Assembly: GCF_036002945.1 (NCBI RefSeq)
Contig: NZ_CP108529.1
Coordinates: 4,583,001-4,647,000 of the forward strand
Direction of reading: 5' to 3'
Length of the DNA stretch: 64,000 nt
Origin: Streptomyces sp. NBC_01224
Lineage (GTDB): Bacteria; Actinomycetota; Actinomycetes; Streptomycetales; Streptomycetaceae
The position numbers and the translations under genes are program-made. Below are positions 40,285-49,528 of the stretch, in pieces. The notes under the pieces are model-generated. The model was not told the origin of the DNA and searched no databases. It saw only the letters and a program-made list of their open reading frames with translations. Numbering within the stretch: the first letter of the stretch is position 1; every line of letters begins with the position of its first letter.

Positions 40285-40794
40285 TCAGGCCGGGAGAACG
40301 ACGACGAAGCGCTGCGGCTCCTCGCCCTCGGACTCGCTGCGCAGACCAGCGGCCGCGACCGCATCGTGCACAACCTTGCGCTCGAACGGCGTCATCGGGT
40401 CCAGCTTCACCGGCTCACCGGTGCTCTTGACCTCGTCCGCGGCCTTGGCACCCAGCTCGGCGAGCTCAGCCCGCTTCTTGGCCCGGAAGCCCGCGATGTC
40501 CAGCATCAGCCGACTCCGGTCACCGGTCTCCCGGTGCACAGCAAGCCGCGTCAGCTCCTGGAGCGCCTCCAGCACCTCACCGTCGCGGCCCACGAGCTTC
40601 TGCAGATCACGTGCCGAGTCGCTGATGATCGAGACCGCGGCCCGGTCCGCCTCGACGTCCATGTCGATGTCGCCGTCGAGATCGGCGATGTCGAGCAGGC
40701 CCTCGAGGTAGTCCGCTGCGATCTCGCCCTCCTGCTCAAGGCGGGTCAAGGTGTCGCTGCCCTCAGCGGCCGTGGAGGTGGTGCCTTCCGTCAC
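40285..40794 (-). CDS. khpB: Jag/KhpB-type RNA-binding protein (KH-R3H)
   Basis: 169 residues. A KH-like region (about 40-105, with SARDLQKLVGRDGEVLEALQELTRLAV) precedes the R3H domain (about 107-169, with MTPFERKVVHDAVAAAGLRSESEGEEP). The Jag-N domain seen in Firmicutes is absent, as is usual in actinobacteria. The position directly behind yidC (14 bp) is conserved in bacteria and suggests a role near membrane insertion or small-RNA control. Confidence 0.93.
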   Translation of the reverse strand: MTEGTTSTAAEGSDTLTRLEQEGEIAADYLEGLLDIADLDGDIDMDVEADRAAVSIISDSARDLQKLVGRDGEVLEALQELTRLAVHRETGDRSRLMLDIAGFRAKKRAELAELGAKAADEVKSTGEPVKLDPMTPFERKVVHDAVAAAGLRSESEGEEPQRFVVVLPA

Positions 40795-40808
40795 GGATGG
40801 ACTCCTTC

Positions 40809-42074
40809 TTACTTCTTGGACGGGTGCTTGGGCCGCTGCGGGCCCTTGCGCTGTCCGGACTTGGCTTGGCGTGAGGAGCCGGACGCGGGCTTGCCCGCCG
40901 GCTTGGGCTTGTCGTCCTGCGATGCGTCCGGCTTCTCCAGGGAGGTCTTGGATCCCGACTCGGTGGAGTCGCTGTCCTTGGCCCCCGTCTGCTGGGCGGC
41001 ACCGGTCTGACGCTGGGCCTTGGTCTGGCGCTTGGGCTGCTGACGCCGCTGCGCGGCTCCGCTCTCGGACTCGGCAAGGGCCGTATCGCTCTTGATCACC
41101 GTGCCGTCCTCCTGGGCGGCGAAGCCCAGCTTGGCCAGTCCCGTGATGAACTTCCGCTCGATGTCATTGCGATCCGAGCCCTTGGACACGATCCGCTTGA
41201 CCGTATTGCGCTTGGTCCTGCCGCGAACCTCACCGTGAGCGGTGACGCTCTTCAGCAGACGTCCCAGGTAGTGGTCCTGCGCCTTGCTGCCCGGGGTCGG
41301 GTTCTGGTTGATCACGTACATCTGCTGACCCATGGTCCAGACGTTGGTGGTCAGCCAGTAGACGAGGACACCGACGGGGAAGTTGATGCCCATGACAGCG
41401 AAGATCAGCGGGAAGATGTACATCAGCATCTTCTGCTGCTGCATGTACGGCGTCTTGACCGTCAGGTCGACGTTCTTCGTCATCAGCTGGCGCTGGGTGA
41501 AGAACTGCGACGCCGACATCATCACGATCATGACCGCGGTGACGACCCGGACGTCGAGCAGAGAAGCACCGAGAGCGCTGACGTCCGACGCGCTGTCCAT
41601 GAACTTGGCAGCGAGCGGAGCACCGAAGATGTGTGCCTTACGGGCGCTGTCGAGCAGCGGCTGGTCGATGACACCGATCGTCTTGCCCGAGGCGATGGCC
41701 GAGAGCACGTGATACAGGGCGAAGAAGAACGGCGACTGCGCCAGGATGGGAAGGCACGAGGAGAGCGGGTTGGTGCCCGTCTCCTTGTACAGCTTCATCA
41801 TCTCTTCGGACTGACGCTGCTTGTCGCTCTTGTAGCGCTCCTGGATCGCCTTCATCTTCGGCTGGAGCACCTGCATGTTCCGGGTCGACTTGATCTGCTT
41901 AACGAAAAGCGGGATCAGGCAGATCCGGATCAGCACCACCAGGGACACGATGGACAGGCCCCAGGCCCAGCCCGTGTCATCGCCGAAGATCGCTCCGTAC
42001 AACTTGTGGAACTGGACGATGACCCAGGAAACAGGCCAGGTGATAAAGCTGAACAGACTGGCAATCGTGTCCAC
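40809..42074 (-). CDS. yidC: Membrane protein insertase YidC
   Basis: 421 residues. The first membrane segment is followed by the YidC/Oxa1 core of five segments (TRNMQVLQPKMKAIQERYKSDKQRQSEEMMKLYKETGTNPLSSC is the cytoplasmic hairpin and hydrophilic groove), with the conserved Arg in KSTRNMQ. The C terminus (about 310-421) is long and basic, typical of Gram-positive types that bind ribosomes. It inserts membrane proteins alone or with SecYEG. It lies 3 bp after yidD and 14 bp before khpB. Confidence 0.96.
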   Translation of the reverse strand: MDTIASLFSFITWPVSWVIVQFHKLYGAIFGDDTGWAWGLSIVSLVVLIRICLIPLFVKQIKSTRNMQVLQPKMKAIQERYKSDKQRQSEEMMKLYKETGTNPLSSCLPILAQSPFFFALYHVLSAIASGKTIGVIDQPLLDSARKAHIFGAPLAAKFMDSASDVSALGASLLDVRVVTAVMIVMMSASQFFTQRQLMTKNVDLTVKTPYMQQQKMLMYIFPLIFAVMGINFPVGVLVYWLTTNVWTMGQQMYVINQNPTPGSKAQDHYLGRLLKSVTAHGEVRGRTKRNTVKRIVSKGSDRNDIERKFITGLAKLGFAAQEDGTVIKSDTALAESESGAAQRRQQPKRQTKAQRQTGAAQQTGAKDSDSTESGSKTSLEKPDASQDDKPKPAGKPASGSSRQAKSGQRKGPQRPKHPSKK

Positions 42075-42077
42075 TAA

Positions 42078-42437
42078 TCAGGCTCCTTGAGCTTTGGGCG
42101 AAGTCTCTGCGGCCGGGCTCGGGGGTTCGGAAACCGACCCCCCGGGAGGCACATCAGCGGCGGAGTCCCCGCCCTTGCTGCCGCGCATGGCATTACGCAG
42201 CAGTTCGTGCCAACGCGGGCGTTTGCGTGGCGGGACGTGATCCACGCCGCCGGGTGACCACGGATTGCATCGCAGGATGCGCCAGGCCGTCAGCGCAGTT
42301 CCCTTGATCGCTCCGTGCCGGTCGATCGCCGTATATCCATAGTGGGAACACGACGGGTAGTAACGGCAGACAGGCCCGAGAAGTGGGCTGATCGTCCACT
42401 GATACAGCTTGATAAGAGCCAGCAGCGGGTACTTCAT
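42078..42437 (-). CDS. yidD: Membrane protein insertion efficiency factor YidD
   Basis: 119 residues. The diagnostic block YQWTISPLLGPVCRYYPSCSHYGYTAI and the later RCNPWSPGGVDHVP are present; the three cysteines are conserved. It is a small membrane-associated protein that aids YidC. Its start overlaps the rnpA stop by 4 bp, and yidC follows after 3 bp, so translation of the block is coupled. Confidence 0.96.
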   Translation of the reverse strand: MKYPLLALIKLYQWTISPLLGPVCRYYPSCSHYGYTAIDRHGAIKGTALTAWRILRCNPWSPGGVDHVPPRKRPRWHELLRNAMRGSKGGDSAADVPPGGSVSEPPSPAAETSPKAQGA

Positions 42438-42805
42438 CGCGCGCCCCCTCCCAGCAGCCGCTGCAGAGCGGCGTCCAGGTCTCGGGCCAGCTGTTCATGG
42501 TCGGCGTCGCCCGCTCCGGGCAGCGCTCGTACGACAACCAGGCTACCGGGGGGCAGCAGGGCCAGTCGCTCGCGGACCAGATGGCGAAGCCTGCGCTTCA
42601 CCGCTGTGCGTACAACCGCTCCACCCACAGCTTTGCTGACAACGAAACCCGCACGCGGCGGGGGAGCGTTCTCCCCAGTCACGTGCGGGTCCGTTGCACC
42701 GCTGCGTAGATGAACGACGAGTAGCGGGCGGCCGGCCCGGCGTCCTCGACGTACTGCGGTCGCGAAGTCCTCGCGCCGCCTCAGCCGATTCTCGGTAGGC
42801 AGCAC
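42434..42805 (-). CDS. rnpA: Ribonuclease P protein component
   Basis: 123 residues. The N terminus LPTENRLRRREDFATAVRRGRR and the signature AVVRTAVKRRLRHLVRE (RNR motif form) are typical. It binds RNase P RNA to trim the 5' ends of pre-tRNAs. It lies 18 bp after rpmH and overlaps yidD, the order found in nearly all bacteria. Confidence 0.96.
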   Translation of the reverse strand: MLPTENRLRRREDFATAVRRGRRAGRPLLVVHLRSGATDPHVTGENAPPPRAGFVVSKAVGGAVVRTAVKRRLRHLVRERLALLPPGSLVVVRALPGAGDADHEQLARDLDAALQRLLGGGAR

Positions 42806-42823
42806 GTCATGACCTGTAAGCGA

Positions 42824-42961
42824 TCAGGCGGACAGGTTGGTGCGACCCTTGCCACGGCGGGACGCGAGGATCGCGCGGCCGGCACGGGTGCGCATACGCA
42901 GCCGGAAGCCGTGGGTCTTCGCGCGACGACGGTTGTTCGGCTGGAAGGTGCGCTTGCTCAC
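42824..42961 (-). CDS. rpmH: 50S ribosomal protein L34
   Basis: 45 residues starting at GTG 42961: SKRTFQPNNRRRAKTHGFRL and then RMRTRAGRAILASRRGKGR, the standard L34 sequence. It is the first gene of the leftward rpmH-rnpA-yidD-yidC-khpB-rsmG block and is divergent from dnaA. Confidence 0.98.
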   Translation of the reverse strand: MSKRTFQPNNRRRAKTHGFRLRMRTRAGRAILASRRGKGRTNLSA

Positions 42962-43341
42962 TCGGGGGCTCCAGAAATGACTCGTGTGTTGGCGGGACAT
43001 CGCCTGGCTGTCACCGTGCGCCCACGAGAGACTCGCGTAAACGCCCTAGTGCACCGCTTCACAATCACAGATCGTGATCTTTGCCCATCGGAGGCAGGCG
43101 GCAGCAGCCATCGACAACTCGACCTGGTCACGGTACGCGCGGCTACGCCATCCGGTCAAACCGGCTCCACAACACCCCCCACTGTGCACAGCCTGTGGAC
43201 AACGACTTGAACCACGCGGTCGGCCTGACTACCGTGGCTGAACCCCGGTTCTTTTTCTTCCTGCCTGCCGGTCCTCACCCATCCCGACCCATCCCGTCCC
43301 GAGAACCACACATTCGTGGGACCAGCGAGAGAGCGTGCCTT
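42962..43341. promoter_or_regulatory. Divergent rpmH/dnaA promoter region with a DnaA box
   Basis: This 380-bp gap holds no gene. TGTGGACAA at 43194-43202 is a perfect DnaA box in minus orientation, 140 bp upstream of the dnaA start, with GTGCACAGC next to it. This fits DnaA autoregulation. Promoter hexamers are not clear enough to place. Confidence 0.65.
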
Positions 43342-45144
43342 GTGGCTGATGTACCTGCCGATCTTGCCGCAGTGTGGCCACGAGTGCTGGAGCAACTCCT
43401 CGGGGAGGGCCAGCAGGGCATCGAGCCGAAGGACAAGCAGTGGATCGAGCGCTGCCAGCCGCTCGCACTGGTCGCCGACACGGCGCTGCTCGCCGTTCCC
43501 AATGAATGGGGCAAGCGAGTCCTGGAAGGCCGGCTCGCGCCGCTCATCAGCGAGACGCTGAGCCGCGAGTGCGGCCGCCCGATCCGCATCGCGATCACCG
43601 TCGACGACTCCGCGGGTGAACCTCCGAGCCCGCCCGCGCCTCCGATGCACCAGTCCCAGCAGCCTCAGCAGCACCGCTACCAGGGACCGCAGCACGACGA
43701 GCGTCAGCACAACGACGCATACGACGGGTACGGACACCGGCCCTCCGACGACGGCATGCCGACCGCCAGGCCCGCCTACCCCGACTACCAGCAGCAGCGC
43801 CCCGACCCCGGTGCGTGGCCGCGCACCCAGGAGGACCTCTCCTGGCAGCAGCCCCGGCTCGGCGGATTCCAGGACCGCGACACCTCGGCGGAACAGTGGC
43901 GCGAGCCGTACGCCGGCGGCCGCCCCCCGCAGCCGCAGCACGACTACCGGTCGCAGCCGCCCGAGCGTCAGAGTTACGAGCAACAGCGCTCCGAGCGCCA
44001 CGACATGCAGGCCCCCCAGCACCGCCAGGGCGGCGCCGGCACCGGACGGCCCGGCGGCGCCACCGGGCCGACGGGCGCGCAGCCCGCTCCCACGCCCGGC
44101 CCCGGCGAGCCGGCGGCCCGGCTGAATCCGAAGTACCTCTTCGACACCTTCGTCATCGGTGCGTCCAACCGATTTGCGCACGCCGCAGCGGTCGCCGTCG
44201 CCGAAGCACCCGCCAAGGCCTACAACCCGCTCTTCATCTATGGGGAGTCCGGACTCGGCAAGACCCACCTGCTGCACGCCATCGGGCACTACGCCCGCAG
44301 TCTCTACCCGGGCACCAGGGTGCGGTACGTGAGCTCCGAGGAGTTCACCAACGAGTTCATCAACTCGATCCGCGACGGCAAGGGCGACACCTTCCGCAAG
44401 CGCTACCGCGATGTGGACATCCTGCTGGTCGACGACATCCAGTTCCTGGCGAGCAAGGAGTCGACGCAGGAGGAGTTCTTCCACACCTTCAATACGCTCC
44501 ACAACGCCAACAAGCAGATCGTGCTTTCCTCGGACCGGCCGCCCAAGCAGCTGGTGACCCTGGAAGACCGGTTGCGGAACCGTTTCGAGTGGGGTCTGAC
44601 CACCGATGTGCAGCCGCCGGAGCTGGAGACGCGGATCGCGATCCTCCGCAAGAAGGCGGTGCAGGAGCAGCTCAACGCCCCGCCGGAGGTACTGGAGTTC
44701 ATCGCCTCCCGCATCTCCCGGAACATCAGGGAGCTGGAGGGGGCGCTGATCCGGGTCACGGCCTTCGCCAGTCTCAACCGCCAGCCGGTGGACCTCGGGC
44801 TGACCGAGCATGTGCTGAAGGATCTGATCCCGGGTGGCGAGGACTCGGCTCCGGAGATCACGGCAACGGCCATCATGGCGGCGACCGCGGACTACTTCGG
44901 TCTGACGGTCGACGATCTCTGTGGAACCTCGCGCAGCCGTGTGCTGGTGACGGCCCGGCAGATCGCCATGTACCTCTGCCGGGAGCTGACCGACCTCTCG
45001 CTGCCCAAGATCGGAGCGCAGTTCGGTGGCCGCGACCATACGACGGTGATGCACGCGGACCGGAAGATCCGCGCGCTGATGGCGGAGCGACGCTCCATCT
45101 ACAACCAGGTCACCGAGCTCACCAACCGCATCAAGAACGGCTGA
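43342..45144 (+). CDS. dnaA: Chromosomal replication initiator DnaA
   Basis: 600 residues. Domain I (1-90) begins ADVPADLAAVWPRVLEQLLGE. Domain II (about 95-265) is unusually long and rich in Pro, Gln and Asp, as known for Streptomyces. The AAA+ domain has Walker A GESGLGKT (301-308), Walker B LLVDDIQFL and the sensor region. Domain IV has the DnaA signature GGRDHTTVMH (562-571). I chose GTG 43342. It is followed by a strong terminator and then oriC. Confidence 0.97.
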   Translation: MADVPADLAAVWPRVLEQLLGEGQQGIEPKDKQWIERCQPLALVADTALLAVPNEWGKRVLEGRLAPLISETLSRECGRPIRIAITVDDSAGEPPSPPAPPMHQSQQPQQHRYQGPQHDERQHNDAYDGYGHRPSDDGMPTARPAYPDYQQQRPDPGAWPRTQEDLSWQQPRLGGFQDRDTSAEQWREPYAGGRPPQPQHDYRSQPPERQSYEQQRSERHDMQAPQHRQGGAGTGRPGGATGPTGAQPAPTPGPGEPAARLNPKYLFDTFVIGASNRFAHAAAVAVAEAPAKAYNPLFIYGESGLGKTHLLHAIGHYARSLYPGTRVRYVSSEEFTNEFINSIRDGKGDTFRKRYRDVDILLVDDIQFLASKESTQEEFFHTFNTLHNANKQIVLSSDRPPKQLVTLEDRLRNRFEWGLTTDVQPPELETRIAILRKKAVQEQLNAPPEVLEFIASRISRNIRELEGALIRVTAFASLNRQPVDLGLTEHVLKDLIPGGEDSAPEITATAIMAATADYFGLTVDDLCGTSRSRVLVTARQIAMYLCRELTDLSLPKIGAQFGGRDHTTVMHADRKIRALMAERRSIYNQVTELTNRIKNG

Positions 45145-45178
45145 CGGACCACCGGCACACGCTCTCTGTACGCGCCGA

Positions 45179-45221
45179 AAGGGCGCCTGGGGAACCCTCG
45201 CAGGGTTCCCCAGGCGCCCTT
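45179..45221 (+). terminator. dnaA terminator
   Basis: A 20-bp perfect stem is formed by 45179-45198 and 45202-45221 with a 3-base loop, about 35 bp after the dnaA stop. It shields oriC from dnaA transcription. Confidence 0.92.
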
Positions 45222-46170
45222 CTGCGTTGCCCAAGGCTTGCCCGAAGTCCTTCCAGAGGGCGTCCCAGAGGGTTTCCAGCTGCCGCTCCCGGGCTCTCTC
45301 GAAACCGTCCAGCCCCTCCTGAAGCCTTCCCCGAGCCCTTCCAGAGCCTCGACGGCCCCCTCCGGGCCCGGCCTCTGAGGCTCCGATGCAGTCGCGGTGT
45401 TCGAATACCCGGCGCCGGCCGTCCGTTCTCCACAGATCTGGGGAGATTTTCCCCTCCACAGGCTGGGGATCCGGAAGTTGTCCATATTGCTTCCACAGGG
45501 GCCACTGCCGATACTCCATCAGGCCAGGTCAAGGGGCTGGGGATTTGTGGTCAACAATGATCCACAGCCTGTGGACAAAATATTCGTCCACAGGGAGCCG
45601 ATGATGTTGTCCACCGGCTGCCCACAGCACGGGCCGCGTTGTCCCCAGCTTCCTCGGGCTTCTCCACACCCCTGTCCACTGTTCGGCAACGCAACACCGC
45701 CTTTCACCGCGCCGAGTGAAAGGCGTCACACCAAGAGGGTCGGTTGGGCTGTGGGGAACGTGGGTAAAGCTGGGGACAGCCCTGGGGAGAAACCCCCCTG
45801 TCCTGTGCATCGGGTGTGCAGAACTTTCGTGTGTCCACAGAAACACCGGGTTGTCCACCGGTGCCACCCACAGGGTCGGTGGACAAAAAACCCGGCTTGA
45901 CCTGCGGAAACGACGTTATCCACGGTTTCCACAGGCCCTACTACTACTGCCACCTAGAGTTAGCCCGGAATCCGCTTCGAAGTGGGGCCTGTGCACAACT
46001 CCGCGCCGGAGCTCTCCGAACCTCTTGTCGCGACTTGACCCCGAGCAGCACCGAGTGTCGGTGCCGTACGTCAGACTGGTCCCCGGCGTCCTCCCGCTGT
46101 CACCGGTGGGAGACCCGATCAGACGACGAAGGCCAGCAGGGCGAGCGAGCAACAGCAGGAGGCGGTTCCG
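45222..46170. other. oriC: Origin of replication oriC
   Basis: The 949-bp dnaA-dnaN gap is dense in DnaA-box-like 9-mers. Plus orientation: 45426 TTCTCCACA, 45478 TTGTCCATA, 45558 TGATCCACA, 45584 TCGTCCACA, 45607 TTGTCCACC, 45660 TTCTCCACA, 45851 TTGTCCACC, 45916 TTATCCACG, 45925 GTTTCCACA. Minus orientation: 45546, 45570 (perfect TTGTCCACA), 45750, 45878, 45990. Weaker matches fill the gaps. Short AT-rich runs occur at 45575-45583 and 45884-45890. The genes on both sides run away from it. The last 170 bp before dnaN have few boxes and should hold the dnaN promoter. Confidence 0.95.
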
Positions 46171-47301
46171 GTGAAGATCCGGGTGGAGCGCGATGTACTC
46201 GCGGAGGCTGTGGCCTGGGTGGCCCGTAGCCTCCCGGCCCGTCCGCCGGCGCCCGTTCTTGCGGGCCTTCTGCTGAAGGCTGAGGACGGCGTCCTCAGCT
46301 TCTCCAGCTTCGACTACGAGGTCTCGGCCCGGGTCTCGGTGGACGCCGAGGTCGAGGAGGACGGCACGGTGCTGGTCTCCGGCCGACTGCTCGCCGACAT
46401 CTGCCGCGCCCTTCCCAACCGCCCGGTGGAGATTTCCACAGACGGTGTACGAGCCACCGTGGTCTGCGGCTCCTCGCGATTCACACTCCACACCCTTCCT
46501 GTGGAGGAGTACCCGGCACTGCCGGAGATGCCGACCGCGACCGGTACGGTCCCGGGTGAGGTCTTCGCCTCGGCCGCCGCCCAGGTCGCCATCGCCGCGG
46601 GCCGTGACGACACGCTGCCGGTCCTGACCGGTGTGCGGATCGAGATCGAGGGCGAGACCGTCACCCTGGCCTCCACCGACCGTTACCGCTTTGCGGTCCG
46701 CGAGTTCCTCTGGAAGCCGGAAAACCCGGATGCCTCGGCTGTCGCCCTGGTGCCCGCCAAGACGCTGCTGGACACCGCCAAGGCTCTGACCAGCGGTGAC
46801 ACGGTGACTCTGGCGCTGTCCGGCTCGGGTGCGGGTGAGGGCCTGATCGGTTTCGAGGGCGCGGGCCGCCGTACGACCACGCGACTGCTCGAAGGCGATC
46901 TGCCGAAGTACCGGACGCTGTTCCCCACCGAGTTCAACTCGGTCGCGGTCATCGAGACCGCTCCGTTCGTCGAGGCCGTCAAGCGTGTGGCTCTCGTCGC
47001 CGAGCGGAACACTCCGGTGCGGCTCAGCTTCGAGCAGGGTGTGCTGATCCTGGAGGCGGGTTCCAGTGACGATGCACAGGCCGTGGAGCGGGTCGACGCG
47101 GTGCTGGAGGGTGACGACATCTCGATCGCCTTCAACCCGACCTTCCTGCTGGACGGGCTGAGCGCGATCGACTCCCCGGTCGCCCAGCTCTCGTTCACGA
47201 CGTCCACCAAGCCTGCGCTGCTCAGCGGCCGTCCGGCCGTGGATGCCGAGGCGGATGACGCGTACAAGTACCTGATCATGCCGGTCCGCCTTTCCGGTTG
47301 A
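46171..47301 (+). CDS. dnaN: DNA polymerase III beta subunit (sliding clamp)
   Basis: 376 residues in three clamp domains. It starts at GTG 46171 (KIRVERDVLAEAVAWVARSL) behind AGGAGGC. The conserved middle segment TVTLASTDRYRFAVREF and the C-terminal partner-binding end YKYLIMPVRLSG (the M-P-x-R/M-L tail) are present. As a dimeric ring it holds the polymerase on DNA. It is the first gene right of oriC and has its own terminator. Confidence 0.97.
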   Translation: MKIRVERDVLAEAVAWVARSLPARPPAPVLAGLLLKAEDGVLSFSSFDYEVSARVSVDAEVEEDGTVLVSGRLLADICRALPNRPVEISTDGVRATVVCGSSRFTLHTLPVEEYPALPEMPTATGTVPGEVFASAAAQVAIAAGRDDTLPVLTGVRIEIEGETVTLASTDRYRFAVREFLWKPENPDASAVALVPAKTLLDTAKALTSGDTVTLALSGSGAGEGLIGFEGAGRRTTTRLLEGDLPKYRTLFPTEFNSVAVIETAPFVEAVKRVALVAERNTPVRLSFEQGVLILEAGSSDDAQAVERVDAVLEGDDISIAFNPTFLLDGLSAIDSPVAQLSFTTSTKPALLSGRPAVDAEADDAYKYLIMPVRLSG

Positions 47302-47330
47302 TCCGGCCATTGGTCCTGCAACGGCAGCTC

Positions 47331-47366
47331 CCGACGGGCACGCTCAGCGCCGAGCATGCCCGTCGG
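47331..47366 (+). terminator. dnaN terminator
   Basis: CCGACGGGCA (47331-47340) pairs with TGCCCGTCGG (47357-47366), and GCTC/GAGC pair inside after one mismatch. It lies 30 bp after the dnaN stop. Confidence 0.8.
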
Positions 47367-47432
47367 TCTGTCCTCTGCCGGGCGTAGGCTCGGCCTTGGG
47401 TACGAATCGGCACAACGCTTAAGGAATCTCTG

Positions 47433-48311
47433 ATGGAGCTCGGTCTCGTCGGCCTCGGCAAGATGGGCGGCAACATGCGCGAGCGCATCCGCCGCGCAGG
47501 CCACACCGTCATCGGTTACGACCGCAACCCGGACGTCTCCGATGTCCACAGCCTCGAAGAGCTTGTGGGCAAGCTGAAGGGCCCCCGGGTCATCTGGGTG
47601 ATGGTTCCGGCCGGCGCGCCGACCCAGGCCACCATCGACGAGCTGGCCGGGCTCCTCTCGCCCGGTGACATCGTTGTGGACGGCGGAAACTCCCGCTGGA
47701 CGGACGACGAGAAGCACGCGGTCGAGCTCGGCATCAAGGGCATCGGATTCGTGGACTGCGGCGTCTCCGGCGGCGTCTGGGGCCTGGAGAACGGCTACGC
47801 GCTGATGTACGGCGGCGACGCCGAGAACGTGGCGAAGGTCCAGCCGGTCTTCGACGCGCTGAAGCCCGAGGGCGACTTCGGTTCCGTCCACGCGGGCAAG
47901 GTCGGCGCCGGCCACTTCGCGAAGATGGTCCACAACGGCATCGAGTACGCCATGATGCAGGCCTACGCCGAGGGCTGGGAGCTGCTGGAGAAGGTCGACT
48001 CCGTCACCGATGTGCGCGAGGTCTTCCGCTCCTGGCAGGAAGGCACGGTCATCCGTTCCTGGCTGCTCGACCTGGCGGTCAACGCACTGGACGACGACGA
48101 GCACCTCGACAAGCTCCGTGGTTTCGCCGCCGACTCCGGTGAGGGCCGCTGGACGGTGGAGGCCGCGATCGACAACGCGGTGCCGCTGCCCGCAATCACG
48201 GCGTCGCTCTTCGCGCGTTTCGCCTCGCGGCAGGACGACTCCCCGCAGATGAAGATGATCGCCGCGCTGCGCAACCAGTTCGGTGGCCACGCGGTCGAGA
48301 ACAAGAAGTAA
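47433..48311 (+). CDS. gnd: 6-phosphogluconate dehydrogenase, short decarboxylating (GndA/YqeC type)
   Basis: 292 residues, the short form rather than the 470-residue NADP enzyme. The N-terminal dinucleotide motif GLVGLGKMGGNM (4-15), the substrate block CGVSGGVWGLENGYALMYGGD (about 109-129) and the catalytic-lysine segment GAGHFAKMVHNGIEY are clear. It turns 6-phosphogluconate into ribulose 5-phosphate, probably with NAD. The place between dnaN and recF is conserved in Streptomyces. It starts at ATG 47433. Confidence 0.94.
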   Translation: MELGLVGLGKMGGNMRERIRRAGHTVIGYDRNPDVSDVHSLEELVGKLKGPRVIWVMVPAGAPTQATIDELAGLLSPGDIVVDGGNSRWTDDEKHAVELGIKGIGFVDCGVSGGVWGLENGYALMYGGDAENVAKVQPVFDALKPEGDFGSVHAGKVGAGHFAKMVHNGIEYAMMQAYAEGWELLEKVDSVTDVREVFRSWQEGTVIRSWLLDLAVNALDDDEHLDKLRGFAADSGEGRWTVEAAIDNAVPLPAITASLFARFASRQDDSPQMKMIAALRNQFGGHAVENKK

Positions 48312-48397
48312 CCGCAACGAGGAGCGGGCCGGGCCGAAGCGTCCGACCCGTAACTACGGAGCACGGAGCAGGAAGCCGGGAAGGTCGGCGTACACCC

Positions 48398-49528
48398 ATG
48401 CATGTCACGCATCTCTCGCTGGCCGACTTCCGCTCGTACGCCCGGGTCGAGGTACCTCTCGATCCGGGCGTCACCGCTTTCGTGGGGGCCAACGGCCAGG
48501 GCAAGACGAATCTGGTGGAGGCCGTCGGCTACCTTGCGACGCTCGGCAGCCATCGGGTCTCCTCCGATGCGCCGCTGGTGCGGATAGGCGCGGACCGGGC
48601 TGTCATCCGGGCCGCCGTGACGCAGGGCGAGCGCGCGCAGCTGGTCGAGCTGGAGCTCAATCCGGGCAAGGCCAATCGGGCCCGGATCAATAGATCGTCG
48701 CAGGTCAGGCCACGTGATGTGCTGGGGATCGTACGTACGGTGCTGTTCGCGCCGGAGGATCTGGCGCTGGTCAAGGGGGACCCCGGGGAGCGTCGGCGTT
48801 TTCTCGACGAGCTGATCACGGCGCGTTCGCCGCGGATGGCGGGGGTGCGTTCGGACTACGAGCGGGTGCTGAAGCAGCGCAACACCTTGCTGAAGTCCGC
48901 GGCGATGGCGCGCAGGCACGGCGGCAGATCGATGGATCTGTCCACGCTCGATGTATGGGACCAGCATCTGGGCCGGGTGGGCGCGGAGCTGCTGGCTCAG
49001 CGGCTGGATCTGATCGCGACCCTGCGGCCGCTGGCCGACAAGGCATACGCGGATGTCGCGCCCGGCGGTGGCCCCGTGACATTGGAGTACCGCAGTTCGG
49101 TCGGTGCGGGCGTGGAGCCGGCCCGTACCCGTGACGAGCTGTACGAGCAGCTGATCGCCGCCCTCGCGGAGGTCCGTAAGCAGGAGATCGAGCGGGGAGT
49201 GACGTTGGTCGGTCCGCACCGTGATGATCTGTTGCTGGGTTTGCGGGGGATGCCGGCCAAGGGGTACGCGAGCCACGGTGAGTCCTGGTCGTATGCGTTG
49301 GCGCTGCGGCTGGCTTCGTACGATCTGCTGCGCAGCGAGGGCAATGAGCCGGTGCTGGTGCTGGACGATGTCTTCGCCGAGCTGGATGCGCGTCGTCGTG
49401 AGCGGTTGGCGGAGTTGGTGGCTCCGGGTGAGCAGGTGCTGGTGACGGCTGCGGTGGACGACGACGTTCCGGGTGTGCTGGCGGGGACGCGGTATGCGGT
49501 GTCCGCGGGTGGGGTGGAGCGGCTGTGA
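48398..49528 (+). CDS. recF: DNA replication and repair protein RecF
   Basis: 376 residues. Walker A GANGQGKT is at 30-37, the ABC-type signature region lies before the C-terminal Walker B PVLVLDDVFAELDARRRERL. It helps load RecA at gapped DNA and stalled forks. ATG 48398 follows a Gly-rich spacer without a strong ribosome site. It overlaps the DUF721 gene by 4 bp (GTGA), so the two are coupled. Confidence 0.96.
   Translation: MHVTHLSLADFRSYARVEVPLDPGVTAFVGANGQGKTNLVEAVGYLATLGSHRVSSDAPLVRIGADRAVIRAAVTQGERAQLVELELNPGKANRARINRSSQVRPRDVLGIVRTVLFAPEDLALVKGDPGERRRFLDELITARSPRMAGVRSDYERVLKQRNTLLKSAAMARRHGGRSMDLSTLDVWDQHLGRVGAELLAQRLDLIATLRPLADKAYADVAPGGGPVTLEYRSSVGAGVEPARTRDELYEQLIAALAEVRKQEIERGVTLVGPHRDDLLLGLRGMPAKGYASHGESWSYALALRLASYDLLRSEGNEPVLVLDDVFAELDARRRERLAELVAPGEQVLVTAAVDDDVPGVLAGTRYAVSAGGVERL

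Noticed and set aside
43156..45519. A 787-codon open frame antisense to dnaA
   Set aside because: It mirrors the dnaA codon pattern. High GC3 removes stops from the opposite strand; there is no domain and no ribosome site.
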